From Pseudoscleropodium purum (taxonomy: Eukaryota > Streptophyta > Bryopsida > Hypnales > Brachytheciaceae), in assembly GCA_963969395.1 (NCBI GenBank), contig OZ017804.1, positions 19,220,001-19,284,000 on the forward strand: a stretch of DNA of 64,000 nucleotides, given 5' to 3'. Of the stretch, positions 48,249-61,700 are shown in pieces. The notes under the pieces are model-generated. The model saw only the letters and a list, made by a program, of their open reading frames with translations. It ran no database searches and had not been told where the DNA came from. How positions within the stretch are numbered: the first letter of the stretch is position 1; every line of letters begins with the position of its first letter. Both the position numbers and the translations under genes were made by a program.

Positions 48249-51190
48249 TTAAATTTAATAAGGGTCGAGCTTTAATTTATGGTTTCCTCATCAAGTCTGC
48301 CTCATGAGGAGTCAGGAATAGTCTGTCCTTCACTCCTCCCTCTGCCGTCATGTGGCCAATGAACATCCGGGCAGAAAACTTAGAGCCCATCATTGTAATC
48401 ATCCGTCATTTGTGAGGTGCATAAATAATTAGATAAGTTAAAGTTGTGATTATATTTTGAAGTCTACTAATGTCATTGAAGATCACATTAAATAAATTAA
48501 GCTTAGGTGGCAAGATGATTTGAATAAAGTACTTACTTAAAAAACAACCTCCAATTAAAGTATGTATATCCATTGTGGATCTTTAACCCAATTGCATCCC
48601 TATTTGCATGTGTATTATATTTTAGTCAAATGTTAGACAAGTTTAGATAGGGATACAACTATAGGTTAGTTTATAGGAAGGCTAGACTGAAGATGTTCTT
48701 GAATGATCAAAGCAATGATTGGTCGAGAGATAGGCATGGTACAAGTTGGGTTTACACTATGGCCAAGGGCCATGATGCCATTTTTCATAGATGAGAAAAG
48801 TCCAGTTGGAATCTTGCATGGCTGAAAAGTAGGTAACATTTTGCCAGTTTCTAGGAGGTTTTTTCTTGACCATCTCTTTGAGGTAGGCTTAATCCTCGAA
48901 AAGGATATTGGAAAGCCCCCTCGATATTTTTAAAGTCAAAATTGTGAATTTTCACATTGACAGTTCTTGATTTTAAATGTTTTTTAATTTTAACATAAAA
49001 ATGTAGCTCCAATAATCTACTCTCTACTCAATTTTTTTATTTTTAAATTGTTCAAATTGAAATTTTTGTGACACTTCAAAAATATCATCTTGAAAGCTCA
49101 AAAGATACCACTTTTGAATTTTTTTTCTATTGAATTTCTCATGATGCAAGCTTGAGGAGTACATGAATTACACCATGAAGTTTGTCACTATTATTTCCAT
49201 TTAAAAAAAAATTCTATTATTATAAGCATTTTGACTTTGACTTTTATAATGAAATTTCATAAAGAATTGTATAAAATTCAATTCAATATATTTAATTATT
49301 AAAAAATGAGATTCAATTTTAGAAATATATGAATATATATTTATAATATTCAAAATTTAAAATGTGTGTTTTCAAATAGAGATCTAATGAAGTTTGACGA
49401 AGCTTAGAAATGAAATGTCCTTTATGAGTTAATGAATTTTTCGGAGATCACGATGGCCTAAAACTTAGCAATTGTCAATTTCACCTATTTTATTGATTTT
49501 GCAATTGACAATGTTGAATTTAATAATAAATAGATACGACCTAACTATAATGGGTTGTTTTAGATTTACACCAAGATCTTGCTAAAAGTCATTACAATTT
49601 TTTTGTCATAGTCTCTTGCTTCTCATGATCACATCTAACAAAGTGGAATACCTTAGTGGTCCCTTGGTCTTGCTTTAGTGTAAACCAATGCTGAGCTGAT
49701 TATATATGGTGAATAAGAAATCTCTTAACGCTTGAAAGGCCCTTGAGGTCCTTGGATACGACCTATGTTTAGCTTTATAACTCTTCAATTGTAATTTCAT
49801 ATATGAATTTTGAAACATTGTTAATTATGAACTATCTTGATTATTAATTTACTTTGTACTAAAAAGTAATTGGTCTATGTTTTTATGATCAAATACCGCC
49901 AAATGTAAAATATATTATATAGATAGTTCGAGGCCCTTGAACTTTAGGTTAAAATGCTTTAGTAATCGGTCATCCACTTGTTATACACTTCAAAATTTGT
50001 TGATATGTATCCTTGACTTGGTTAAACCTAGTGTAAAAAAAGTGTGAATCTTCAAAGCAACCCAATTCCCAGCTCCCTTATGAAAATCTTTTGAAAGCCC
50101 TACATTGTCCCATGAAATGCCACACCAATTTCAAAAGAAAAATTGTTGAGTGCTACACCAATACATGCTCTTGGAGGGGGGACTTGGAGAGTCATCATGT
50201 TTCTAGCGCTATTTCCTTAACATTTTGGGAACGGTTGTAGTCAAAGTTTTTTTTGAGTTTTTTTAAAAATTTAAAAATTTAAAAAAGGTTGAATCAAAAA
50301 AATTAAATTAAAATAATGACATGGCAATCTCTTTACTACATTAGGCAACTATTGGGAAGCAATTTCCAAAGTCATGGAACACAAGGGAACTTGCAACTCA
50401 CCAAGGGGGTTAAAAAACATCTAATGCAACTTTGTTACATTTGAAATGTATCAACAAAGTTGAGTTATAAATGTAGTAAGGTAAAACACACAAATGTCAT
50501 TAATCACCTAAATTTGACATCTACTAGACCTTCCCATTTGCATCACTTATCCACCTATTTTTGCAAAGTGAATAACTCTTTTCTTTGGGCAAGCAATTGG
50601 GTAATATTGTAAGAGAATGATATTAGGTTCATCTATTATATTTAGTCCGCAATGTCATGACCTTTGTCATCAACAACTCCTTTCACCAAATCCATCACAT
50701 TTTCATCCTAAAGAAACATTATCCAATATTTCCAAAGAAAACTTAGAGCATAACGAGTGAGCATTCTTCTTCACCGTGAGCACAATAATTCATTGCAATT
50801 TGAAGTTGCTAGTATATATTTACAAATAATTTAAGACTGATAAAGATGCGGTTCATTAAATGTTGGTTCAAGAAGGCTCAATTGTGAACAAATGCTTGTC
50901 AAAACAAGTTGATGCCTCATACAATAAATGAGGTGTTTTAGTATGTTAAACTTGTGCTTTCGAGACATTCATCAAACAAGATCATGGTGATGGATCATTG
51001 ATTTCGAACCCCACCTACTATTTTATTTTTTTATTTTTTGTACTAGAAGTGTTTGAGGATTCATATCAATTTCAGTTCTTATCAGATTAACATGATACTA
51101 CTTGGTATTTCACACTCATTCTTTCTTTGAGAAAAAATACAGGCAATTTGAAGCACCACTATCGACACAAGATACCCACATTACAAAAAA
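48249..51190. other. AT-rich intergenic DNA with old repeat fragments
   Basis: No gene recognised. The 50600-50780 part is a diverged copy of sequence at 37,950-38,120. Poly-A and poly-T runs and short AT-rich palindromes are frequent. Confidence 0.45.
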
Positions 51191-51197
51191 ATTTAGA

Positions 51198-51415
51198 CCT
51201 TGGAAAGGCTGCGAGTTTTGAACTACTTGCAACTACCCTGATGCAATTAGAGAGAAATTCCATTTTTTTTTTAATGAAAAGTTATTGATGTGGCACTACT
51301 TGTGCCACATCAGTTTTTTCATATTTTTTCACATTTTTTAATTTTTCTGTAGTTGCATTGTGGGGTGCTGAAAACTGAATCCTTAACGGCCCTCCTCAGG
51401 GCTCAGATTTTTTCT
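51198..51415 (+). repeat. Dispersed repeat with a GATGTGGCAC...GTGCCACATC palindrome, copy 2
   Basis: Direct copy of 25231-25470: TTAGACCTTGGAAAGGCT, GATGCAATTAGAGAG, the perfect palindrome GATGTGGCAC-TACTT-GTGCCACATC near 51284-51308, then GTTGCATTGTGGGGTGC and GGCCCTCCTCAGGG. Confidence 0.65.
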
Positions 51416-51670
51416 AATGGATTGCAAAAGAGACTCACTCGTCATTTCCATTTTGGATTAAAATGTATGAATCTGAGTGTGCCTGCAGATTCAGTCCGTC
51501 CCTTCCAACAAGCACGGAAGAAACGACGGACTTTCGTAATCCAACACCACATGCATGTTCCAGTTCCGTTCATTGTACTACAAGACACTCTGACATGTTC
51601 GAGCTGATCCAGGTTTCTCATAAATGTCTTTTTTATGATAATGTTGCCAATTGGATCGTGTCACTTTTTT

Positions 51671-52328
51671 TTAATGTTGCCAAATGAGGCAATCATCACC
51701 ACGGTAAACAACACATCTGCTGACCTCAGAACCATCTCCGTACTGAGATTGAATGCCCCAATATCTCGTCTTGAACCCCAGTAGCTTAGTACGGTAGCTG
51801 CTCCCAGCTACAGATAAATCCATTGATAACTTAGATATCTTCAAAGGAAATAATACAAAACACTCCATGCCAGCCTTGACAGGGCCAGACGGAGCATCTC
51901 CGCATTTATAAATTACTCTCCCAGGCCGGTGGAATGCCGCTGCCATGTTTTCCGGGGACAAGATCGTAGTGCAGCTGCGCGTAAGTTAATCCAGAAAGGG
52001 GTTTGAGTTACGCTTACTTCCGGGCCGGTGTCCTCAATCTTTCGCTTGGCAAAATCACAAAGTTTGCCACGCTGTGACAAACCTCGTGACCATTCTTTAG
52101 CAAGGTGTTTTTATTGTATGCGGTACCCAGGCTGTAACTACTAGAAGCACAAAAGCGCCGCAGTGCAGGGAGAGCAACCTTAAACCTTCCTGCAACAACA
52201 ATTGGGGTAGTCACAATTGCAAGGAGCCATTGCTCATCTGCAATTTGGGGAGTACTGTACCTGATAATGATGAACCAATGACGAGTCGATTTATGCAACG
52301 CGACGCAGCTACGACCACCCCTGTCCAT
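51671..52328 (-). other. Unassigned minus-strand ORF cluster
   Basis: Two minus-strand ORFs of 96 codons (51671-51961) and 104 codons (52014-52328) lie in a patch more GC-rich than the surrounding DNA. Their peptides show no low-complexity bias and no recognised domain. They could be exons of a lineage-specific gene or a pseudogene; splice sites joining them could not be fixed. Confidence 0.25.
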
Positions 52329-53244
52329 TGTTTGAGAAGTGTAAGCTTAGAAGCTTCATTTGTTTAAAAAACAAACAAAAACAAAAACGAAGTGCCGAAG
52401 TTTACCATCAACCCTCTGGGATCACAGTCACGGCGCACTTCCATCCATCCACGGCACGGCACGCCACCGAAGTTTACGGACAGTGAGAAGTCCCCAAATG
52501 AAGTTGTGCAGTTAACGTTTTTCAGAGTTCATCAAGTTCGGGGACTTGAAGCTTTGAATCCGCCATGGAGTCCGTCGAGTACAACTGAGTCACCGAACTC
52601 GATGAAGCCTGTCACGCGCCGAAACCTCCTCAATGACGGAAGGTTCAACGAGTTCGATTCACTGCCGGTCTGCAACAGTAATTACAGTTTACAGTTGAGA
52701 TACATTCCAGAAACTGCGGGCCAAACTCTAAACTTATATTCTTCATACTTAGACGAATGACTTGGATACAAAGTGGAATGAAGGGGCTCCAGCAAGATCT
52801 GAATTTACTGTAAATTTTCAAAAAAAATTGGGCTCTAAGTGATACAATTCCGTGAGTGTGGTAGGGCCACCCAAAACTAATACTATAGCCAATGAGCGTC
52901 ACTTTTTAGGTAAGGCAATGACTCTAAAACATGATCTAAGTAAACTATACATTAGAGAAGATTTGAGGGTAATAACAACCCATTTCGTTTATTTCCTGTC
53001 TTTGTTCCCCGTAGCGAAGGGTGTAGTTGGCTATCAAAAAAAAAAATTGAATTTTTTATAATTTTTTTGGGAAAATGATGTAGCATTCTCTTGGTTACAT
53101 TAGACTATAGTGGTCGTTGTGTTCATAGTGTTATTAGGATTGGGGAATTCATAGTCTTCTTTTGGCCTCAAATATTCTCTAATGGTGAGCTTATTGTTTT
53201 ATTCAACATGCAAAAATCTATCTATGATCAACCTAAAATTAGAT

Positions 53245-53670
53245 TTAAAAATAACTACCGTGTCTAAAAGTGATGCCATTGGGTATAATGTTTGATTTTG
53301 GATGCTCCAACTTTAAGTGGGCTATTTCTTCATACCAAAAGAGGAGATTTCGAATTGTATTAGACTGATCCAACAATGACATGTACAGCGCTTCTAGATT
53401 TTGAAGAAATTGGGTCACGGTTAATTTTACAACAACCCGCCTTACCCGGACAGTGGTATTCCGTACGAATTGATGCCCCCCTCCGATATCTTCCAATATC
53501 TTCAATTCCTGTAGAGCACCCTGGCGACGCTCGCTGTGTACAGTTAAATCTGTAGATTTATCGAATTGATGAGAAGATCCTAGATTCCAGATTCTTTCCA
53601 ACAGAATACAAGTACCACAAAGTCCAGAACTAGATCTCATGAAAAGTAATGCCTCCAATATCTTCATCAT
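53245..53670 (-). CDS. Hypothetical ORF, 141 residues
   Basis: An uninterrupted minus-strand ORF with two ATG codons at its start, unusually long for this part of the window. The peptide is of normal composition with a helical, amphipathic-looking middle (TQFLQNLEALYMSLLDQ) and no signal peptide, membrane segment or recognised motif. It is about 760 bp upstream of, and divergent from, the DRM1/ARP start region. It may be a small lineage-specific gene, part of a spliced gene or a relic. Confidence 0.3.
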   Translation of the reverse strand: MMKILEALLFMRSSSGLCGTCILLERIWNLGSSHQFDKSTDLTVHSERRQGALQELKILEDIGGGHQFVRNTTVRVRRVVVKLTVTQFLQNLEALYMSLLDQSNTIRNLLFWYEEIAHLKLEHPKSNIIPNGITFRHGSYF

Positions 53671-53902
53671 CTGAAGATCATTTCCGTTTGTGCAGTCTAT
53701 ATGTTAAAACATAGATTGTACTAGAAAACTGAAAACTTCCTAGATTACAGCTCGAGAAGGCCTGTAGTTCTTGCACTTTCCGAAGATCTGAGAACCATTG
53801 AAACCCATAGATATCCGTGAAATGTATGGTAGTTGTAGATTTAAAAAAAAGAACTTGTCATCTTCCAGTGCGATCAACCAATGCATGTTCTAAACTTGGA
53901 AC

Positions 53903-54428
53903 TTGGACCCAATGGGCACTCGTCAGCCCCACGTGACACGTGATATCCGGACCTTGATCCGTATCTACCCGGCGAGAACCCCCTCATATTCATACCATTT
54001 CCGTATCATACATACACATACCAATACGTACTCTCCCCTGCGGATAGAGCTTAAGAGGGCCAGGTTTCCCCATTCTCCGAACCTTTTCCATCGCCTCTTG
54101 TTGCAATTCCTCCCTCGTTTCTCTCCGACGCTTCTGGCCGCATTCATGCATAGATCGTCCCTTCCGGCAAGCTTTTGTTTGGAGCTTCTTGTGCCGAATT
54201 TTCCTTCCGAATCGGCGAAGTTTGAGTTTGTTTTGCACCTGGTTTGTCCTAATTTGTATAGGCGAGGGTTGCTGGCTTCGGCTTGCCTGTTTTTGCACTG
54301 TACGAGACTGTTGTAGCGTTAGGACTTTGAGCTTTGTATAGAGCAGCCGAATTTGGAACTCGTTCTGGAGAGAAAGACCAGGGTCAGAGTGTGGAGGTTT
54401 TCGTTCTCCTATCTGTGAATTTTGGGAA
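53903..54428 (+). promoter_or_regulatory. Probable promoter and 5' leader of the DRM1/ARP gene
   Basis: GC content rises sharply after about 53,900. The stretch contains CACGTGAC (a G-box core CACGTG near 53932), C-rich and CT-rich patches and no splice-compatible coding extension of the gene at 54429. The G-box is a known light, ABA and sugar response element in plants; its role here is inferred. Confidence 0.4.
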
Positions 54429-55610
54429 ATGGGGCTCTTGGACAAACTCTGGGACGATGTGCTGGCGGGACCTCAACCAAATGAGGGGTTGAAGAAACTG
54501 CGGAAGGAGCGCTTGGGTGCTGGTGGCTTGTCCGATGTATTCCAAGACGGTGAGTGTTGAAGTGTTATTCATTTTCTTGTTAGTTTCGTGGAAGCGGGAC
54601 CTCTGACCGGGTTCTTTATTCTTGTTGGAGTGTATGCTTAGATGTTTTTGTAGATCTGTGAATGTCGGTGTGTGACGGACGCAAGCGAGGTAGGGGGATT
54701 GCGTTGTGGAGAGTAATGTGATGCGCGTTTGATTTGATCCTCTTTCTTACTTTGGTTTGTGCGGGGTTTACAGATAACGATGATTTTGTTCTGCGGATGA
54801 TGAACCGTCGGAGAAGCGCAGAATTTCAAACTGCGCAAGCGGAGGCTCGCCGTGTGACGCAGAGCATTTCGATCAAGAAGCCGCCCATGTTGCGCCCCTT
54901 GGATACCGACTCTCCGACGAATTCTCCCGGAAGTTACGGATCTAGTCCCCCGGCTTCGCCATCTTTGGCTTCACCGTCTCCCAGCAGTAAGTTCTGTACC
55001 GAGAATGTACTGTTGTAGGTGTTAGGAGGTCGTGTTACCCGTCTCTTCTTTTCGAATGGAGTGATGCTGCGAAGTTACCAGGTTTATGTTCTATGTAGAG
55101 AATGTTACGGAAGTGCACTTTTGAGAGGGATGACACCTGATATGCGCGTTCTCTTTCTTGGTTGATTTTCTTGTTTCACATGCACACAACGTTGTGATGA
55201 GTGAGTACATGCGTGTAGGACCATTTTTCGATGTTGCTGTTCTCTATGGCCTGCATTGCATGGTTTTTTTAGTGATGCTTGTGCTTATGTGAACATTCTT
55301 GTTGGTGTAGTGTTTAGGGAGAAGGACAGAAGGTGGCGTAGTGTTTTTCATCCGGACGGGAGAGAGATGTCACGAAGCTGCTCTGCTAAGTTTGAGCATG
55401 TACCACCGCCCACATCACCCACAGTGTATGACTGGTAAGTAATGGTATATGCATGCATCGGATTTCCTTGTTTTTTTTCGTCCACATGGGAAATACTTTT
55501 ATGATGAGTACGTTATACGTTCACTGCCTTGGGCTGCATGCCTCATGTGATTCTGATGTATGATGTGCACTTTCTTGCGCAGGGTGGTGATTTCTGCTTT
55601 AGATCGCTGA
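54429..55610 (+). CDS. DRM1: Dormancy/auxin-associated family protein (DRM1/ARP), four exons
   Basis: Small plant protein whose mRNA marks growth arrest and dormancy and is repressed by auxin; its biochemical role is unknown. Coding exons are 54429-54549, 54774-54986, 55311-55434 and 55583-55610. Phases match, giving 161 residues, slightly longer than the usual 110-130. The N terminus MGLLDKLWDDVLAGPQP is the family hallmark, followed by GLKKLRK. A Ser/Pro-rich disordered middle (about residues 70-110) leads to WRSVFHPDG (120-128) and SPTVYDW (147-153), both conserved family blocks. The last exon adds only VVISALDR. If intron 3 is retained, a TAA follows the conserved Trp directly, so the two isoforms differ only in this tail. 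Start chosen on the conserved N terminus. Confidence 0.93.
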
Positions 55611-58600
55611 ATGTTGCCAGATCTGCAGCTTTTGGTTCGACTTGGTCGTAGAAGGAGGTCGCTTTTTTTATGACCTTTTGACCTGCAAGAGCTGTGGCCT
55701 TCTGAGTGTGTTCTAAAGAAGACTGGTATTTCGAGTAAGTGTTGTGATCAGCGTCATCAAAAAGGGAGATGGGAGTTACGTGACGTTGTTCGCATCGGCA
55801 AAAGCGAGGTGCAAGCTTTGTATTTCAAAACTTGGTGGGGCAGTGGTGCTAATAGAAGAGGCCTGTCCCTCACCCGCTGATGTAGTACTTATGTAAGTGG
55901 TCAGACAGTAGGATAGCATATCTCAACACTGGTTCTGAGGAGTCTTGGAAGACGTTTTTGTATTGCACCCTACATCTCGTGAGCAGGGATGTCACGAGAA
56001 TCTTGACCGATTAATGTTCTCTGTCGTCTTTAGAGACGGGAACATGAAATTTCAGATGACGATGAAATTGGTAGGAAGAGAGTGGGCATCCAGATCCGTG
56101 TGCATGGGTTATAGAGTTAGGATGCTGATAGAGTTTGTAGCCTGCAGCAGATTGGGCCTGGGTGGTGTTAAATCTATGATGGGTGTGGGAGGGTGCACAT
56201 ATTTTGTATAGTGCTGGGTGAGGTCCTTGAAATGCTCAAGGTTGGCTGTCAGTGCAGTCGGCGTATTTTGCAGGAAATAGGCATCGCGAGGCTTTTGTAT
56301 ATTGATTATTGATTTCTAGGAAGCTTCTGTAAAGGATGGCAGTTTACAGTGGCAGCAGACGTTGTAGACGACGATCTGTATTATCTCAGCTTTGATTGAC
56401 GGGTGGAGAACTAGAGATTATAAGGAAGGCAGGTTCTTTTGCTTAGGTTGGATTTTAGAATCTTCCATATATATATATATATATGTATCAATTGTTCTTT
56501 AATATGAGAATCTGTGATTAGATTGTATAAATGTTCACTTCGTACAGCTTTTCCTTTGTCTTCGGGGTGATTCAAGTTCTGCTTCTCATGTGCTGTAACT
56601 TAATAGTGGGTTGCGACTTGCACACCTTGTGGAGTGTGGTGTTGGAAATGAATGTGCTTGGACCTCACTACATGAAAATGAAGGCACACTGACTCGTCAC
56701 AACATTCAGCTTCATCGCACGAATATGAAAACGTATGAGTATCGCAAGGAACACTTTCAACACTTATAACTACCTGACACTTTTTCATCCTGAAATTTCT
56801 GTGGGTAACAGTGCCATTTACATCATGATTTACATTTTGGTGTAGCTTAGTTCTTACGTGTTGCAATTTTTTATGCAAACTTCCCTGAAGTGCGACCCTT
56901 TTGGAAGACATCAATGTGCAGGCTTAACTTCTGTGAAGTTCTTAGCCGATGATATCTATGGGAAATTGGGAATAGTAATAATAATGAATAAAGCTATAAC
57001 CCTGGGATACTTGTTGAGTGGCAGGACGTTTTGTGACCTTTGGGTGCCCACGGTGTGGTTGCATACTGTAACTGACATGAACAACTCTGAGAACATAAGG
57101 GGTAGTCACACTGTCTCCGAAGAGCAAAAATTCTTTAAGAATGAGAAGTTGGTGAGAGAAAAAAAGGAGCCAATGGCCAATGGGTCGATGTTGCACATGA
57201 AGGTGTGAGACCCTTTTTGGTGTGCGAAGCATCAAGAATGGAAACTAGAGAATGAGTATACACGACAGTGGTGTCTTGAGCCACAACGACAACCGTGAAG
57301 TAAAAAATGATAATGAAATTGGCAAAGCAAGGGTGAATCTTCCGGATGTCCACTTCTTCAGCTCCGGAGGCAGAGAATTTGAGCTCTACACGATAAGATG
57401 CCCAACGCGGAAGTGCCACGTCTCAATTCTCTGTTAATTGCATTGCACTGAGAGTGGAGAAGGTGTGACTACCCTTATAGATTTTCATTTGTCTTGTAGG
57501 GCTAAGGATGTCAGACGCCTCTCTCATCCCAATACGTGAACTTACCTTGCTTGTTTCCTGGCCGTGTCACCACGAACGCTTTGTTTGTGTCTTCTCGTCG
57601 CAAGTGCTTTCTGACCCTGGCCCTTCTCAGTCATCTCGGTCACTTGTGTCTGCACGCAGCAGTGTCTTTTTGCTGCTTGTCATCTCGCTCATAACCGGTG
57701 GCAGCTCGTTGCCATCCTGCACTTCGTTGTTAGCTCCTGCAAAGGCTCTTGTAAGGCTCCTGTATACTATCTTGGTACCCTTGTAAACTCATACTGTTTG
57801 TATCTTTCTTGAAATGTTCACTGGCTATGGCGCTTTTGAAAGGCGTATCAATATTAATTGCAATGTAAGAACTTGTGCTGAATATTGCGGAGCAAGGAAT
57901 GCTTTACAAATCTGATTTTCTCTAGCTTAATCTGAAGTAGTGAGTAGGAAAGTAATTTCGCTATGATTGAAATTGGAAGACCCACACATTAGCTGCTAGT
58001 GAAATGTACTTTATGACTCCCAAATTCACAATAATTACAATTTGGGGAATAAAAATTCTGAAGAATTTGCAATCCCTATATTTCCTATTTTGTTACATGG
58101 GAAAAAAATTCCACCACCTCATAACTTACTGCTCACCATCTGCTCCAAAATGGCATAATATTTGATCGGACTATTGGTGCTTCTACCTTAGTACAGTACC
58201 AAGCTCTCCTGGCAACATGATTATTGTTGTCCATTACAAACTGACTGCATCCAGAGAAAGAGAAAGAGCAGCGGAAGCTGCTTCAGCTGTGCCACACTGA
58301 CTGAGGAGTTCCAATAGCTAGCCAGGTTCATTGCCAGGACGGAGTTCGGAAGTTGTAATAACTTATCATATGATCTTCCAACCAGAAGTTCCAAGGGTAC
58401 CAACCATGGTGTGGTACATGCATCTAACTTACTGACTCCTGAAGGACTAGGGGTGCAAAAAACTGTATTGCAGAAGCCACCTGCTGGCCTTGTGGTTTCG
58501 TACAGGCAGCCATGAGCACAGAATCCATGACCACCAGCAAACCAAGATCTCAATCAGGTCAAGATTCTCCATTCCACTCCTAAAATGCGCCAACGAAGTG

Positions 58601-58700
58601 CATTTTTTCCTTGTTGGATTTTTCACAATGATCATCTGAGGAAGACTGGCCCATTTTCGCCAACTGCCTATTTTCTGTCATCAGTCCTACTTTTGGTACC
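55611..58700. other. DRM1/ARP 3' flank, no recognised gene
   Basis: The first kilobase is probably 3' UTR and flank. An (AT)9 microsatellite lies at 56467-56484. ORFs at 56858-57208, 57508-57786 and minus 58221-58553 are of moderate GC content but match no known family. The last gives a 110-residue peptide and is the least easily dismissed. Confidence 0.4.
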
Positions 58701-61700
58701 AATTCCACCACAAAACTCATCCACATGCCTTTGTTTTCAGATAAAATCAGTGCATTAATGACGACAAAGGGGAATGTGTTAATTTTTTTTTATTGGTGAA
58801 TACTTAAGTGCTATTAGATACATGAAAAGGGAGTTATGGATTGTTGATAGGATGTTTATGACTCCACTATATGGGTGGTTTTGTAATTTCATGGCATACC
58901 ACTTCATAAATTCTCAAAAATTATAATTTTAATCGAAAAATTATAATTCTGCTTGGGTTTGATTTACAAAACAAGTAGCACACCTCTAAAAAACATACGC
59001 CCCTCTTGGATTTGAACACAAGATATTTAGATTGCAAATCAAGGTGGTAATAGGCTTGTCTACCTTAAACCGTGGATACACCTAAAATTGCGACTTTTGT
59101 GTGCTATAACTTGTTATTATTACCATAACTTCCTAATAACTTAGTCAAAAATTAAATAAATTCAGAGGGTGCTTATATTTTGGGGAAAATTCTTGACCTA
59201 GTCTACCCCAAAAAAATTTATAATTATATTAAGGGATTGCCTAATTCATAGAAATTCAATTCACTCCATTCAATCTTGCATTCCTTTTTTTCTGTTAATA
59301 ACTATAAGTAAACATTGCAAAGTTTTTTGCCTTACCATATTGACCATTTTACAACACAATTTCTTACAAACAAAGCATATCTCTCATACACAATAAACCT
59401 TAATACTTAATAAAATTTGAATGTACAAGATAGAGAGTTCAAGGTTGGGAGATCAAGGCAAAGATGAAGGTAATCGTGGCCACCTTGGATAGAAATGGGA
59501 GCAATCAATCCAAAATTAAAAGACCAACATGAATAAATGCCTACCTTATTTTAATTATATTTTAAAACGAACCATTTCTAATATACTATTTTTCAGATTG
59601 CACTTTAATGAATTATTAGGAAAAAATGCCCAAGTGCCAGGAAGCTATGGTATAAGACTATTCAAATTTTGATATTTTCTTGTTTACAAATGAAAGGAGG
59701 TTTCAACACACTAAAGAATATGACATTTGGATTTTGTATGCAAAAGTTATGAAGGGTCAAAGTTTTTTTGTTAGAGGTTCTAAAATCATTTTGCCATATC
59801 ACTTTGAGTACATCTCCCAAATCAATGCACAATTTGAAAATTCAATTTCTTACATTGTTCCAAAATGCCTTGCTAAAAGGATTTAAAATCCACATTTTGA
59901 CTTAGATAGATTTCAATAATAGGAGCCACATACAATTTCTTCATTGGTCATTTTAGGTGGTATTCATATAATAAAAAGAATTTCACCAATCTTGCTCGTT
60001 GATGGATTATGTTGAAAAAAATTTAAGGCTTTTATCAATGTCACTGGAGGAAATGCCCAACTTACATAACATTATTGATTAGTAGTAAACAATCTTTTTT
60101 AACTTAAAGAGTGATCAAGTATCTAAAACAAAATGTTCTATCAAAGATGAGTGGCCTAATTTCTTTAGTTAATACTATGTACGAAAAAGATGCAACAAAG
60201 TTTGGTTTTTGTAAAAACTTACCTCCTTTGGGGGATACTATGTGAATAATATAAGGGGATAGGTGAGTACAATGAGTATTTTTTAGGGAGGTATTATGTT
60301 TAAATTTTTTTTAGGCATGCTATGATTATCTAATTTTCTACTTTGGGGCGTTAAATAGGGGGCTTGTGTTACTTATAATTTTCAAATGCCGTGAATAAAT
60401 CATATGCTATATTAATTAAAAATAAAAAATTCAATTACATTCCTTATGACATTCTTTTTTTTATATTGATTTTTTTAAATACCTTCTATTTTTAGATCAC
60501 ATATTTTTTTTCTATACATTGTAATATCCAATAGACTTGTCAAGAGGGATTGAATTCACAAAGTGCACAATAATATTTAGGAATTTTTTTTGTGCAATCA
60601 TACTTGTATGAAATGGTAGTATGAAATATCATGGTAGAATGTAACTATAGTACAAAATAAAATGCCTGCATTATGTTCATAAACACAATGAGTGAAAAAT
60701 ATATGCATATCATGCAAAGCTCTGCAAGTTTTGCACATACTAACAAAAATCAACTTGTACACCTAAGCCCCCAAAAGCCCTAGTGTAAATTAGCTCCACC
60801 CCAAAATGAATCACAACCTTCCAAAAATCAAGGAAATGCATTTCCTTGCTTCTATGAATCACCTACAGCTTCCCAACAGCCCTTAACCGCCAAGTCCTAA
60901 TGTGAGCATTTAGAATATGCCATTCACAAGGCAGTCCTATTTAGGATTCTTGGTCAAATAAATAAATAAATGGGGGGTATTCTATATCTAAATTTTTTCT
61001 AATGGGCCCTAATTTTCTATACCTTATAGTAGTTTGAAGTCATGTAATGGCATTTTATATACTCTATAGTATAAAAAATATATTATAATTTTTATCTCTA
61101 ATTTTTTTTTCAACCCCCTATCATTTGATCGCACATCACCGGCTACTCCTACCACTTACTACCCCCTGAGCCCCCCCTTGTTGCCAAAAAATCTAGGCTA
61201 TCTAATCATTTTGGGAAAAAGTTAAACCACTACCCAACATTGTTGATGTGGGTGGGCAAGTATTAATGTGAGGGCATTTGATCAGGCCTATTTCAACTAT
61301 CCAAGCTAATAACCGAATACACATATAACATAAATATACAATATAGAAATATGACATATTAATATAAAATATAGATTAAAAAAATAGATACATAAGTATG
61401 AATAAGAAATTACAAATATGAAATATAGCAAACATGTTTGAAATATCCCGTATTGTTTGTTAACCACACCAATGTCACACAAATACAAATGTGTAGTAAG
61501 AGGAAGATTAAATATAAATACTAGCCTCAACAAATGAGAGAATTATATGTGTACACATTTTAGTTTTAAAAAAAAAGTTGAACAACAAATAGGAAATTGC
61601 CACATGGATCCCTTTGGAAAAGCATTTATTGTTTTCCTTAAAATTGACATTCTTTCACTATATATCTAGAAGATGCAAATATCTTTTGGATATTACTTTA

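Noticed and set aside
57508..57786. 92-codon plus-strand ORF with hydrophobic stretches
   Set aside because: No ATG-supported family match and no conserved motif; a second signal such as expression would be needed.
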